Below, in pieces: positions 31,965-44,344 of a DNA stretch of 64,000 nt; the first letter of the stretch is position 1, and every line of letters begins with the position of its first letter. The notes under the pieces were generated by a model that was not told the origin of the DNA, did no database searches, and was given only the letters and a program-made list of their open reading frames with translations. The stretch is from Labia minor (lineage: Eukaryota > Arthropoda > Insecta > Dermaptera > Spongiphoridae). The stretch lies in assembly GCA_963082975.1 (NCBI GenBank), contig OY720346.1, forward strand, positions 29,940,720 through 30,004,719, written 5' to 3'. The position numbers and the translations under genes are program-made.

Positions 31965-32375
31965 CGACGCTTTAAAAGATATTGATATACAATTCTCTAA
32001 TTATTTATTACAATTATTAAATGTTACATCATTGCAATCTGATTAAAATGAATGGAACTTGGGGTCTTTAATAATAAATAATAATTTTAGTGAAAAAAAT
32101 ATTAGAAATAATAAAATTATCTAAAAATTAATTAATTAAAGAACAATGAATATATAAATATAAATTATAATAGTAAATTAATAAAAAATAAACACGAAAA
32201 TAGATATAAAAAAACATAAAATTATCTAATAAAGATTTATAAGAATAAGAAAAATTATCTATGGTGGTAATTTCAAAAAAATCCATCGAGCGATTTAATA
32301 TCTCAAAAATATACAAATATATATTATACAAATATATATAGAATTTTTGATAGTATAATAAGATAAAATAATAAA
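31965..32375 (-). repeat. Family C relative, rearranged copy C3
   Basis: It shares with C1 and C2 an ATTACAATTATTAAATGTT block, a GGAACTTGGGGTC block and a terminal ATAATAAGATAAAATAATAA block. The GC-rich hairpin end is absent. The 67-codon frame inside (32128-32331) is AT-rich chance. Confidence 0.6.
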
Positions 32376-33438
32376 AGAATACGATAGTTACAGAAGTAAT
32401 TGATTTTTTTTTTAATTTTTACATTGTCAAATTTTAATGTTTGGAATAAAAGGACTTACATTAGATTTTTTCAATAAAATCAATTGAAGACTTATACTTT
32501 TAATAATACATTCTAGATTCTAGATTGAGTAAGAATTTTTTTTATACAATATCAAAATCCATCTTGATTTATAAAAGACCCTAATATATTACATTTTTTA
32601 TTTTTGAATACACATTAATCGAACGAATGAATTAAGTACTGTACGTAATAGATACAGATATGTTGTATATTTCCATATTTTAGTATTTGTGTTCTAGTGT
32701 ATTAAATAGATAATTGATCTCACTTCCCACTCCCATTCATAAATAATTAAATTAAAATTGGTGTCAATGGATCCTAAATTATTTGATATATTTTCCAAAA
32801 ACCCTCTCGAAATATTTTCCCTTCTCACACCCTTCTATTTTGAAGATTAAAAATTCTCTATCATCAATCGGAACAAAATTAATAAGCTCTTCATGGAATT
32901 AACGCAATTGACACGTGACACAAGTAATAAAAGCTACCCCAGAATCAAAATTTGAAATCATCATAAAAAAACCATACTGATTGAATGATCAGTATCATTA
33001 TAATCATCATGATCATATTCATAAATGTATTTAATCAATCATAAGATCGTATAATCAATAAATTAAAAATATAAGAAAAGAAAAAAAACTAGATAAAATA
33101 AAAAAATGCCAACTTTAAAAATTCATTAATATGTAAAATTACTTAATTTATTATTTTTAATATCATTTTTTTAATTAAACTTTATTTGGGTTCTTGAAAT
33201 TTTATTGAATTAAAATATTATTTATAAAAAAAATTCATTAAAATAAAGAAAAAAAATATAATTAGTTTAGTCAAACTAAAATCAATAAATTAGATAAAAC
33301 AAAAAAAGGAAACAGAGAATCAGATATAAGCGATTAGAAGAGAATAAGAAATGAATTGAGGCAGTTGAGGCGAACAAGTATGGCGTAAATAAAAAGCTTC
33401 AATTTCAATAACTATATGCAGATAGATAAAAAATTAAG
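32376..33438. other. AT-rich DNA without recognisable gene
   Basis: No coding frame, RNA gene or repeat boundary supported. Confidence 0.5.
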
Positions 33439-34075
33439 TTGACCTGTGGCCAAGTCCGAACCGACCGACGGTTTGAAATAAATTAATTTCCAGCTACAGA
33501 AACAATTTCAAATAATTTTAATATATCTATTAATGTAATAACAAACAGATATGAATATAACATAAATATTTTTAATTTTACTTTATTTATAATATATAGC
33601 TGAGGTAGTCGGCGTTGTCTGTGATCATAATAAGGAGGCTGTGACGTCATGAAGGGCTGGGTGACGTCATATTATTTTAAATTAAGAAAAACATAATGAA
33701 GATGATTTTTCCCGAGGATAAAACCAATACATTCGTGGTGATATGTAAAAAAATCTCCTCATGTGAAATTTGGTGTGAAAATAACCCTTCCCTTCCTATC
33801 GTCGATCGCAATACTACCACTTCCGGTTTCCGGATTTGCACCAAAAGTTGATCAATTCATCCCACTGATGCATTAAGTAAATATACCAAATTTCATCAAA
33901 ATCCGTTCAGCCGTTCAGGCTGTACACATCTATACGGACGGACAGACGGACAGACATCATGCTAAAAATACTTTTTTCTGTTAAGAAAATGCATGATTCG
34001 TGGAGATATGTAAAAATCTCCACATGTGAAATTTGGTATGAAAACAATACCTCCCTTACTATCGTCGGTCGGTAA
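33439..34075 (+). repeat. Family A, full-length copy A2
   Basis: It has the same ends as A1 (TTGACCTGTGGCC... and ...CGTCGGTCGGTAA). TGACGTCA occurs at 33642-33649 and 33662-33669. A short insertion relative to the other copies (GCTGAGGTAGTCGGCG, near 33599) precedes the octamers. Confidence 0.9.
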
Positions 34076-35529
34076 AAATAAGCAGTTTATATGAATATAG
34101 TAATAGAAATTCAATCAAATCTAAGAATATTATTTTTTTTTTTGTATATTTATTCAATACATATATTTATAATAGTATTAAATAAAATAAATATATTTTT
34201 TTTATATATTTTAATCTAATCTTATTATTTAGAAATTAATATTTATATGTATGATTTTAAATCATCAAATATAAATAAAATAATTAATTTTCTCAATGTT
34301 TATTAATTGTTTTTTTTTCCTCCCCTTTCATGATTAATAAATATTTATTAATGTACAAAATAGTAATAATAAAAACTATTTTCCTTTTATTGCTTTTTTA
34401 AATGAAAATAAACAGTTGAACAAACTTTTTTTTTAATTTTATTTGTAATGCAATTCTTTTATTATTTTGCTTATGTAAAATACATATAGGTAAATATATA
34501 TATTTATATATAATTCAGTTTTCAAATAAATTATTAAATAGTATTTATTTTTGTTTCTATTCTATAAAAGAGAAATTATATAAAAAAATAAAAAAATATT
34601 TAGGTATGATGACCAGTTATTCAATTCTTTTATTAAAAAAATAGATTGATTTTATTTCGAAAAATGTATAAAACAATTTTTTTTTTTTTTGTATTTTGTG
34701 TATCAAATAATAAACGTGTGAATAAATATTTTGTTTTATAGATGGAAAATATAAAACATAATAGAATTGTTTATTAAATATTCATTATTTATTTGAAATA
34801 ATAAAAATCGACGCAATTTTATATTATTTAAGAGTCTTATTATGTAATTCGCAAAGTTTTATCAAAATCAATTAAAAACCCCCGTTTGATTACTGGTGAA
34901 TATTTAAATAGACATTCCCATCCAACATATGATTCACATGATCCCATTAAAATTAAAATAAAAAAAGAGTAAAACAAACAATTTATAAATTAAAATCATC
35001 AATCAAATGACTGTTTTATAAATATATATATATTATATTTTTGTGGGGAAATGGGAGAGGGGAAGAGAAAATAATATAAATATTTTTACCTATCAATTTT
35101 TGAAATGTAAAAATATGAAATAATAACAAAATATGGATGATTAATAAAAAAAAAATGTGAAAATAAAAATATACATGAAATAATCTAAAGCGAAAGAATA
35201 ACAAAATTAATCGGATCAAATGAAAAATAATGCACGGATATATTTGTTATAGAGAAAGAGAGAGAATAAAATAATATAGCTATATAAAAAACAATTAAAT
35301 TAATTTTATTTTAAATTATGTTAAATATTAATGAATAGAAATTATTTAAAATATTTATATAATAATATATATATTAATTTTAACATTTTAAATCAATTTA
35401 TTCACATAATTTAAAATCAAAATTATAATGAATTCATTTTTATCAATTAAAAAAAATATAATTAGAATAACAATTAATAAATTTATTCTTTTTTTATTTA
35501 TTCTTTATTTTTTTAATTTTATAAATAAA
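34076..35529. other. AT-rich DNA without recognisable gene
   Basis: Long A/T runs and short chance frames (for example 35016-35219, Phe/Leu/Ile-rich). Nothing supported. Confidence 0.5.
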
Positions 35530-37241
35530 CTAGCTGCCCCGAGCGCCTTCGGCGCTCTCCGCACCTAGACGGGGGCTCCGCCCCCTGTACCCCCCCGAGT
35601 AAAAGGTTTTCATCCATTTTGTTTCAATCAGTATATTACATAAAACATTCATTTCTTTTTGTGTTCTTTTATTTAAAATACATTTTAATTTAATCACTAA
35701 ATTAATTATATATATTATTATTGTATATGTTATATCTATCTATCTATGTGACTCTAAGGAACTCGAAAGTTCTAGGCCGCAGCAACCACATTTCTCCAAG
35801 TGTCCCTATCCTGAGCCCTTGTCCCATCTCTCTTACGTCCCTTCCTACACGTCCTTGGTCTTCCAAGCGGACGTTTGCCAATCCAAAATCTTTTTCCTCT
35901 CCCATTCTAGCCGCGTCCCCTGCCTATCGCAGCTTTTTCGCTTTTATAACCCTAACTATTTCTCAAGATGCATAGAGGTCATGCAATTCCTCGATGTGCA
36001 GTCTCCGCCATTCCCCGGTGACCTCATCTTTCTTTGGCCAATAAATGCTGGAAAGAATACTCTGGATCTACTCTCATCTCCCAGGGTCATAGACCTTGCG
36101 TCCCACCCATATAATACAACAGGCAAAATAATTGGTTTATATATTTTAATTTTGATTCCTTTTGATAATAATTTTGATGAGATAAGCCTCTTTACTGCAT
36201 GATAACAGGCGTTTCCCGATTACAACTTCGATTTAAATATATATATTCTTCTCAAATATTATTATCCTTCGTGATTACATTCAATTTTTCTACATATTCA
36301 AATTCTACATTTTGTATATAGATTTTGTTACTAAATATTTTTTCTTATCACCATTAATTTCAATCTGAATTAGAAGAAAATTATAAATTACCTCCTCTTC
36401 CAGCCCATTTACCTATCCAGGCATCTTAATTTCTTAACACTCCGTTTTTTTAAATTTAAAATAAAAGGAGATAAATAGTTTTAAATTATATTCGAATGGT
36501 CTATTATATTCTATATATCAGTATTTTTTTCTGAATTTAATACCAACTTGATTTTCAAAATGTTCCATTCGTTATCCATATGATTGATTACATGTGTTAA
36601 AATTTAAAAAAATTCAAATATTCTAATTTTTAAATTTAAATACAATTGAATATTATTTTTTATTAATATCATATCAAAAAAGAGAATTTATTAAAAATTA
36701 AAAATAAAAAAAGAAGCCTATTAATAAAAAAATATAATAGAATACAATAATTTTGATTTAAAACAAATTTTAATTTTAAAAAAAAAATACTCAATATAAA
36801 AAAGACAAATTTAAAACATCTCGTAATATCATTTGTCTAAAAAACATATTTTAATTAACCAAGAAATCATTTTTGCACTTAAAATATATTTGTAATTAAT
36901 AATTGAAACAAAAACAAAAATAATAAAATTTTGTCATTTTAATTGAAGTTTTGAAAATATTTTTGTATTGATAAAAGTTTAAAAATAATATATTCAGTTT
37001 TTTTAAGCTTTCACTTTCAAATAGAAAAGAAGAAATATTCAATTATATAGAAAGAATAAATAAAAATTAAGTTAAATATGATCTAAATATTTTATTAAAT
37101 AAATTTAAATGAGAACTTTTAGAATAAATTATTTAATTTAATTGATATTTAAATATTAGAATTTAAAATAAAAAGTGAAATATTATAATAATTTTTAAAT
37201 TCTGAGCAATATGCAGACAAAAACCTTTTTTTATATATAGA
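35530..37241 (-). mobile_element. Helitron (1712 bp) carrying an RTE-like LINE fragment
   Basis: On the minus strand it starts TCTATATATAAAAAAAGG (37241, after A). It ends with GAGCGCC-GAA-GGCGCTC, then GGGGCAG and CTAG followed by T (35530). The inner GGGGGC-GGA-GCCCCC stem is also kept. The 5' part (37241-37010) matches the other copies except for a deletion that removes the CAGA microsatellite region. The LINE fragment lies at 35735-36440, and its (GATA)n tail meets Helitron 3' sequence at the same junction as in 29240-30538. Confidence 0.88.
35735..36440 (-). pseudogene. RTE-like reverse-transcriptase fragment inside a Helitron
   Basis: This is the most complete LINE cargo in the window. 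On the minus strand, after a KLNVITKD block and a RLISSKLLSKG block, it reads LYGWDARSMTLGDESR, the conserved tyrosine/glycine/trytophan motif after the RT domain in RTE-like elements (usually YGCEAW.L). The C-terminal cysteine-free basic tail follows, then a (GATA)n tail at about 35735-35748. Frameshifts abound. The 127- and 84-codon plus-strand frames at 35721-36202 are antisense shadows of this fragment. Confidence 0.8.
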
Positions 37242-37293
37242 TAGTCGAGCTGGGGATGGCATTATGGGTTTTTCCAAAAAGAGAAAGTTACCT

Positions 37294-37307
37294 CCCCCCC
37301 CCCCCCC
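37294..37307. repeat. Poly-C tract (14 bases)
   Basis: Uninterrupted C-run in AT-rich DNA, at the edge of a GAGGCCCTAG patch. Confidence 0.95.
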
Positions 37308-37583
37308 GAGGCCCTAGTAGGGATTAATTTAATTATTTATTATATTTCAAAGGAATATTTTAATATCATTTTAAATGAATGAATGAAAATTCAAATTTTA
37401 TATAGTTTTTTATATATGTTTATTTATGCAGAAAAAATTAATTGACATAATTATTAATTTAATAAAATAAAATTTAATTTAATAAAATAAAATTTAATAA
37501 TAAAATTTAATTTAATAAAATATTAAAATAATAAAAATTAATAAATTTAAAAAAAAAAATATATAATACTTAAAGAAAAAAAT
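37308..37583. other. AT-rich DNA with imperfect AAAATTTAAT repeats
   Basis: 37460-37530 holds several AATAAAATTTAATT units in tandem. No gene. Confidence 0.6.
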
Positions 37584-37675
37584 GTGCCTTTGCAAGTTTC
37601 GAACTCAGGGTTGCACCCTGCACCCTGAGTCATAAGAAGACACGCTAGCTCGCTCGGCCAGCAACCGCTTTTGTT
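37584..37675 (-). repeat. tRNA-like sequence (SINE head or tRNA pseudogene)
   Basis: The minus strand reads TGGCCGAGCGAGC, a good A box, and GAGTTCGAAACTT, a fair B box, with a long variable-arm-like segment (CAGGGTGCAGGGTGCAACCCTG) between them. It resembles class II (Leu/Ser-type) tRNAs. The acceptor stem does not close well and a short GGGTGCA duplication sits in the arm, so a functional tRNA is unlikely. Confidence 0.5.
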
Positions 37676-37933
37676 TGGAATCTTCTTATAAGGGTATATA
37701 TAAGATTTCAAATTTTTGCCACCAGCGCCTCTATGAGCTAGTATGGTAACTAAACTATTTTTAATTAATTAGCATTTCCTGGACACACCTTACCAATTAG
37801 CGGTTTTCTAAAGGAAGTCTGACATGCCCTGAGACCTACTGAATATACATAAAAAATTTCATAAGAATCGGTCAAGCCGTTTCGGAGGAGTATGATTTCA
37901 AAGTTTTGTGACACGAGAATTTTATATATAAGA
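37676..37933 (-). mobile_element. 5' end of another Helitron family
   Basis: The minus strand starts at 37933 with TCTTATATATAAAATTCTCG after an A, a start very common among arthropod Helitrons. A CGAAACGGCTTGACCGATTC block follows. The AGCGCCTCTA segment near 37725 is shared with 62565-62580. No 3' end was found. Confidence 0.55.
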
Positions 37934-37988
37934 TATTCTAAATAACTTAATAAATAATAAATAATAAATAAAACATAAATAAAATAAG

Positions 37989-38633
37989 TTGACCTGTGGC
38001 CAGGTCCGAACCGACCGACGGTTTGAAATAAATTAATTTCCAGCTACAGAAACAATTTCAAATAATTTTAAAATATCTATTAATGTAATAAAAAACAGAT
38101 ATGGATATAACATAAATATTTTTAATTTTATTTTATTTATAATATATATGTAAGACCAGGCTGTAACGTCATGAATGGCTGGATGACGTCATGAATGGCT
38201 GGATGACGTCATATAATTTTAAATTAAGAAAAAAACTAATAAAGATGATTTTTCTCGAAGATAAAACCAATACAAAGTGAATGATTCGTGATAATATGTA
38301 AAAAAATCTCCTCATGTGAAAGTTGGTGTGAAAATAACCCTTCCCTTCCTATCGTCGATCGCTAATACTACCACTTCCGGTTTGCACCAAAAGTTGATCA
38401 ATTCATCCCACTGATGCATTAAGTAAATATACCAAATTTCATCAAAATCCGTTGAGCCGTTCAGGCTGTTCACATCTATACGGACGGACAGACGGACGGA
38501 CGGACGGACAGACATCATGCTAAAAATACTTTTTTCTGTTTAGAAAATGCATGATTCGTGGAGATATGTAAAAATCTCCACATGTGAAATTTGGTGTGAA
38601 AACAATACCTCCCTTACTATCGTCGGTCGGTAA
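37989..38633 (+). repeat. Family A, full-length copy A3
   Basis: It has standard ends. The TGACGTCA segment is locally expanded: octamers at 38184-38191 and 38204-38211 are preceded by a degenerate third unit (GTAACGTCATG, 38163-38173), each 20 bp apart. The GGAC run is also longer. A 68-codon antisense frame (38312-38518) reflects this repeat. Confidence 0.9.
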
Positions 38634-39609
38634 AAAAGAAGCAAGTTTCTGATTATAGTTTAATAACGGATATATATATATATATGAATCACCTGGAAAT
38701 TAATTTTTAATAAAAAATTATTCTTATTAAATTGAATTTTAGTTTATTTGAAAACAACAAACGATTTTTGTGCTACTGAGGCAGTTTGAGTTTGAGTCCC
38801 AAGAGTATATTTTTGACATTTTTTCCATAATATGTTTCCATGTGTTATGGCCTAGGGAAGTTATTTTTTATATTATATTCCAGTCTACTCATCAAATTTT
38901 TTTCCAAAAGGATATCTCTATTAATAATTTATTCTGCCAATCAATCAAGTGACAACTCGATCATATGATATTAAAGAAAAAAATAATAATATTTAATTAA
39001 TATATTTAATATTATACATTTAAATTCATAATATATTTAAAGAATGTCAAATTTAATCAATCCTTGGTTTTAAATTAATCAAAGAATCATTTCCTTGTAT
39101 CAATGTTATTTTTCTTTTGTTTGTACATAATTTTTGCATTTTAGAAGATACGCACTACAATCAATTGTTGAAAATATCCTGAAATCGGTCAGTATGTGGA
39201 AAACATTTTGTAAGGCTGTGCCACGATCTTTATAGACCCTTAATGGAACTACACAAGTGGGAAAAAAAAATAAATGTTGGAGAGAATCTTATCTGTAGAT
39301 GATTACTTAAAGGCACAAATGCACCTTGATTCTGAAATACATTTAAACCATCATTAATAATAATTATAATAATAACTTTGTGAGGCAACTTAACTTGAAG
39401 TGACTATTATGATTATTTATTTGATAATTTTTATAAGTATAGACTATACAATAATATTCGGACAATTTTATTTTAAAAAAACATAATTTATTTCTAATTT
39501 TGACCCTTGTTTTGATACTTATATTCTATGGGGCGTTTAAATTATTAAATTAGAGTATATAGATGTTTCTCAATAGAATTAACTCATACCGTGGCAAACT
39601 AACGTCAAA
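38634..39609. other. AT-rich DNA without recognisable gene
   Basis: A 60-codon frame (38770-38952) shows no domain. A (TA)n run lies near 38669. Confidence 0.5.
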
Positions 39610-40085
39610 TTTCGTTTTTGAAAAGTTTTTGGAAAGTTTCCGACCTAACCAAGAAAAACGATGTTTTTCAATTTTTTTTTTGCTATATTTTTCAACATAA
39701 TCTCAATCAACACTGATACATTTCTCATAACAGTGTTCTAATTAAATTATTAATTAATTAATTAAATTTGATTTAATTTAATTTAAGTCTCATCAACAGT
39801 TATGAATCGATGCAAAAATTCGTTTGGATTACGCCTACAGCGCCAAATTGTCTTTAGAAATGGTTTTTCGAAGCAATTTTTGGTCTAACGTTAGGAAATG
39901 CGGCACCCACGTTGCACACAGCTTTCCATATTCATATGGTTTTGCAAAATATTTCGCACACGTTCAACTGACATCGTACAGGTCTCAGCTATCTTGAATT
40001 TTGAAAAATAAAACAAACAAAAAATTAAAAAACATCGTTTTTCTTGGTCAGGCCGGAAACTTTTCAGTCCACCCTCGTAGTCTAA
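39610..40085 (-). mobile_element. Internally deleted mariner (mauritiana-like) with inverted ends
   Basis: A left GGAAAGTTTCCGACCTAACC and a right GGTCAGGCCGGAAACTTTTC block are inverted copies, each next to the AAGAAAAACGATGTTTTT block. This places the terminal inverted repeats at about 39625-39672 and 40030-40070. Inside, on the minus strand, MSVERVRNILQNHMNMESC and later RRNPNEFLHRFITVDET (about 39840-39786) are clear mauritiana-type transposase segments, the last including the first catalytic Asp. Everything after it is replaced by AT-rich DNA. Confidence 0.85.
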
Positions 40086-41255
40086 TATTTATAATATTCT
40101 TTTCTATAAATGTTTAAGAAGAAAAAACTACTAAGATATATTGATTTTTTTATCAATATAAAAATCTTGCACTAGCCTATTATAAATCTAATTAATATAA
40201 TAAAAAAAAAAGAAGAAGAAGAAGAGGAAGAATTGATTTACATTAACCTATCAAATAATAAATAAATGTATATTTGAATAGATTTATTTTTAATTAAGCT
40301 TAATTTAAAGAAATAATAAATATTTTAATCTATAGAAAATTCTTTATGCATTATCCAACACCCCAACACCCCAACAACCAACATTTACTCACACACTCTA
40401 CGTGTGTACTCAACCCCCATCATTCATAATTCCATTGTAAGAATCTTTTAGAAAAAAATAATGGCTTTATATATATATTATTTATATATATATATATTTG
40501 AAAAAAATACGTATATAAATCAAGTTAATTTTAATAAAAAAAAAATGAATCTATTTAAATTATGAACAAAATTAATGGTTATAATAAATTATTATTTTAA
40601 TATATGTATGACATTTATTTATATATATATATATAAAATTTTTATTATTTTATGATATAATACAGAAAGCTTATTTATTTGTTTTATAAAAGCCCGGGGG
40701 TTACTACATATTCCTCTCTTCCCTCTCTTTTTTCCTGACAAAACGCCACCCCATTTTCAACTTCACCCTCCACCTTCCTCGCTTCAAAGAGATGCTATGT
40801 GGTACCTTTTTTTATTGAAACATTTGTACACAATTTAAGAAAATTATCTTAAAAATAAATAGGCTCTATCTACCAAATACATACCAAATAGATCAAAAAG
40901 AATCCATGAATTGTTATAATTTTAAACCCTCAGTGCTATAAGAAATTCATTATAATTGTAAGATTAGTGCCGGTCTTGGAAACCATCAAGAGGAGTGAGA
41001 GAGGTTAAGGAGAGAAATTCATCTCTTTAAATCCAAGAAAGTAGAATGTTTTTACATTTTGTAATATTTTTAATAGATGTACTCTAATATGTTTTCATTT
41101 AAACCTAAAATCAGTATATGAAATTCTGTTTATACGCGTAACATTTTTTTAAGTCTAATACTGGGAACGGTAAAATCTTTTGAAAGTTAATTAAACAAAT
41201 ATTTTATTTTAGTTCTTAAGAGTTCAACAAAAACAGTTTTTTTAAATGTTTTTGA
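40086..41255. other. AT-rich DNA without recognisable gene
   Basis: It contains a GAA run (40211-40225), TA runs and a pyrimidine-rich patch (40690-40800). Nothing coding. Confidence 0.5.
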
Positions 41256-41900
41256 ATATAATATCTGCCAAGTACTATCTACCATTTCGTTGCTCTGTCA
41301 CAAACGATTTATGAAGTTTGGTCCAACACTTACTAACATTTCTTGTGGTATTTGTCGAATTTCCAGACTGATGCCCCTTATGGTTGCATTATGGGCCTTG
41401 GACGACGATTGAAGACTTGAGTTTTGAAATATAGAAAAAAGTTTCAGAGTCAAGTTCGGTGAGCGCGCTGGCCATTAAATGTCACTCCTCAAGAGAATCA
41501 TGTGTTCAAAAAAAATTTCTGTATAGAACTTTTTACGGATAAATATGAAAATTCTCATTAAGAGTTGCTCAGTTCGGTCTGAGAGGCGAAGAGTGGCCGA
41601 TGCCTACGTGCAGAACGTCAAGGTGGCAGTAACCTCGATGTTCTCTGTGATTTTTATCCAAAAAACAATTGATTTTAGGTCAGATACTTGTTGATATCGA
41701 GGAATTGCATGTCTGATATGGAACGCTCGTTGTGCAACGATGACTTATTCATATTGCGAAAGTAAACTTCTATGGCGAAAGTGAAGCTAAGACTCTTTTC
41801 CTTATCTCTTTGTCTTTTGGTACCCCCACTTGTTTTACGCACAGCCTGACTATAGGATAATTTTAGGAAGATAGACCTTTTAGATCAACAAGACCACAAG
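41256..41900 (-). pseudogene. Mariner-like (DDE, DUF4817-type) transposase remnant
   Basis: Minus-strand segments are recognisable as the C-terminal part of the widespread mariner-like transposases that carry WPARSPDLTPLDFFLW. The block WPARSPNLTLKL lies near 41478-41440, where the third catalytic Asp has become Asn. RQIPQEMLVSVGPNFINRL follows near 41360-41301, corresponding to the usual IP.E.L..V..NF..RL. Frames shift between them and stops are frequent. The upstream part to 41900 has balanced composition and is probably the same element, but no terminal repeats were found. Confidence 0.75.
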
Positions 41901-43429
41901 TTTGAAAAAAAAGTATAGTTCTTACAATCTGACGAAACCCTCAATATCTCTGAAAATGATTGCTTCAATCTTTTAACCTCAAAGTTAGAAAATGTTGCAA
42001 CTTAATATGGACGAAAATATTCCAAATAAAATATATTGTACCAATTTCACTGATAAATTTCAAAATTACAAGAAAAAAAAGCTTAAAAATTTAAATGGAA
42101 TTAATACAATAAAATATAGGTATTTCAAATTATATATATATTCATTTTTTTATCATCAAACGTATTTATTTGAAATTTGAAATAAGATTTATAATATTGT
42201 ATGATATATAATAATAATAATAATGATCATGTAAGCGATATATCAATTCAATAAAAAAGCTCATTTTGATTTTTCATATTTGATTTGAAATCATTGAATG
42301 TGAAAAATGTATGTATATAGTTGAACCAAAAAAAAAAAGCTAATTTTAGAAGTTGTAAATTTAAAAAAAATGTTATATAATTAATATACTATATTATATT
42401 ATATTGTAATAATTTAATTAAAAGTTATACTTATTGTTGATCAGTATTATACAAATTATAAAACTGTAATAATAATATCAGATTACTATTCAAATATATC
42501 ATACACCCCGAATTAAAATTATTATTTATTTTTTATACTATTAGTTAAACTCTAACGAATGAATTATGACTCATTTAAAAATCGATTTTACAATTCTTGC
42601 CATCTCCTTGTAAGAAATTCATATATGACTATTGTGTTCACTCCACTCTCTCTCTCTCTCTCTCTCTAACTATTAATTGAAATATAAATACGTTTAGTTT
42701 AAGGTTTAAAAATAATAATAATAATAACATCCGAAAGTGCTATTAAATTTGATATATATTTGATGAGAAAGAATGGAGGGAAGGAATAGCTCAAATAATT
42801 TTTATAGATTAAAATTGTTTATTTTTGAGGCTTTTTATTCTAGAAAATTATTTATGAAAAGGTAATTTTTTTTATAAATCTGTGGTTATTTTTAGGACCA
42901 ATTCAAAAAGTATGATGAGAGTGGTTGTTTGGTATTTGACCATATATTAATGGATATGTGACATTGTGCTTTTATTTAGAATTAAGAGTGGTTTTTTTTT
43001 GTTTTTTTTTTTTTTTTGTATAATATACCGTACTAATAATAAGCAAATTGTCCATATTTTAATATGAGTTGAATGTTTTTTTTCCAATTTGCTTCGCCCT
43101 TCCACCCCCTCCCCTCCACCATCTAAAAAAACAAATAAAATATATATTCCATTTTTTTTTTTTTTTATATGAAGTAAAGTAACATTACATGTTTGAGGAG
43201 AGGATTTTAGAGGTGTGGGTGAAAGTGAGAGGTATGAGTGAGGTTGGGATATTATCTTAATGGAGGGTTTGAAAAAAAGGCATCGGCCGTCCAGTCTGTG
43301 AAAGAGATTAATTAATCAGGCGGGAAATGAAAAATTCAAAGATCGATACATTTTTGTAAGCCCAGGCAAGCGCAAAGGCAAATAACCTTATATCTATATA
43401 TATATATATATAGATATATATATGGCAAT
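41901..43429. other. AT-rich DNA without recognisable gene
   Basis: It contains a CT run (42645-42667), long T-runs (42990-43015, 43150-43166) and a purine-rich patch (43190-43270). Nothing coding supported. Confidence 0.5.
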
Positions 43430-43760
43430 TAGGTAATTAGATAAGAGATATTTGTTTGTTGAGGGCTTCATATATGAGCTTGGTAATATTTTATTGCTCC
43501 TATACTCAACCCATCATCCCACCACCCACATATACTGAGAGGGCAAGCCATCGGTTGCTCTGGAACAATCTGCTTGCTGCGTGTAATGCCGTTTCATTTC
43601 TTTGTGCATACTTTATCCAACCGCTAAAATATTCGTAAGCTGCTGCTTCTCCTATACACAGCACATCAAAGATTCCACTAATATTTAATGCACCACGGAT
43701 ACTATATACAAGCTGTATTCAATTGTAATCTCCGGTGCAGGTATAGAGAAATCAAGGATA
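43430..43760. other. Unclassified block of balanced composition
   Basis: It is not low-complexity and has a 60-codon plus frame (43456-43638) containing THRASHRLLWNNLL-like sequence but no recognised domain. The left edge TGTTGAGGGCTTC looks like some copia LTR starts, yet no matching end, primer site or second copy is present. An exon or a solo LTR are both possible. Confidence 0.3.
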
Positions 43761-43838
43761 ATGGTGTATGAGAGGTGGGGCAAGGGGGGTTATGTGGAGG
43801 GAGGAGAGGAGAGAAGAGTCAGGAGAGAGAATGAATAG

Positions 43839-43844
<6 letters not shown>

Positions 43845-43877
<33 letters not shown>
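43845..43877. repeat. (TA)n microsatellite
   Basis: Uninterrupted TA repeats inside a GA-rich patch. The long minus-strand frames here (43752-44117) are translations of TA and CA repeats. Confidence 0.95.
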
Positions 43878-43879
<2 letters not shown>

Positions 43880-43977
43880 AGGGAGAGAAAGAGGAGAGGC
43901 TGGAGAAATGTAACAACCTCGCCGATATCTCTACACACATGACAGGCGTTTCGACGGATACGTTCACAGAGTTCCGC

Positions 43978-43979
<2 letters not shown>

Positions 43980-44015
<36 letters not shown>
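43980..44015. repeat. (CA)n microsatellite
   Basis: About 18 perfect CA units. Confidence 0.95.
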
Positions 44016-44017
<2 letters not shown>

Positions 44018-44344
44018 TCTTAATAATTAAACAATAGAGAATAGGGAATAAGTTTAATTTTAAATAAAATAATAAACAAAATACCAGAGAAAGATTTGAA
44101 ATTGAATGTATCAACATTGAAATATGAATAAAATAATAATAATAATATTTTTAAAATTTAAATATTTTGAAAATGTTTGCCATTTGTAGGCTAATGATAA
44201 AATATTTGTGGAGTTGAATCATTAAAAATTAGTAAATGAATTGAATTAATTCAAAATAGCGCTGGATTTTATAGTTACGACTCATAAATGTCAACTTTAT
44301 ATAAATTTTTTTAATATTTTATTTAATAGTTTTCTCATTTTATA

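Noticed and set aside
35819..36202. 127-codon plus-strand frame
   Set aside because: It is the antisense of the RTE-like fragment at 35735-36440.
37584..37675. Functional tRNA gene
   Set aside because: A and B boxes are present, but the acceptor stem does not close and the variable arm holds a short duplication.
38312..38518. 68-codon minus-strand frame with an SVRPSVRLSVR repeat
   Set aside because: It is a translation of the GGAC microsatellite in family A copy A3.
43430..43760. Copia solo LTR
   Set aside because: Only the TGTTGAG start fits. No matching terminus, primer site, second copy or target duplication.
43752..44117. 121-codon minus-strand frame and the overlapping 65-codon frame
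   Set aside because: They translate (CA)n and (TA)n microsatellites into Cys-Val and Tyr-Ile runs.
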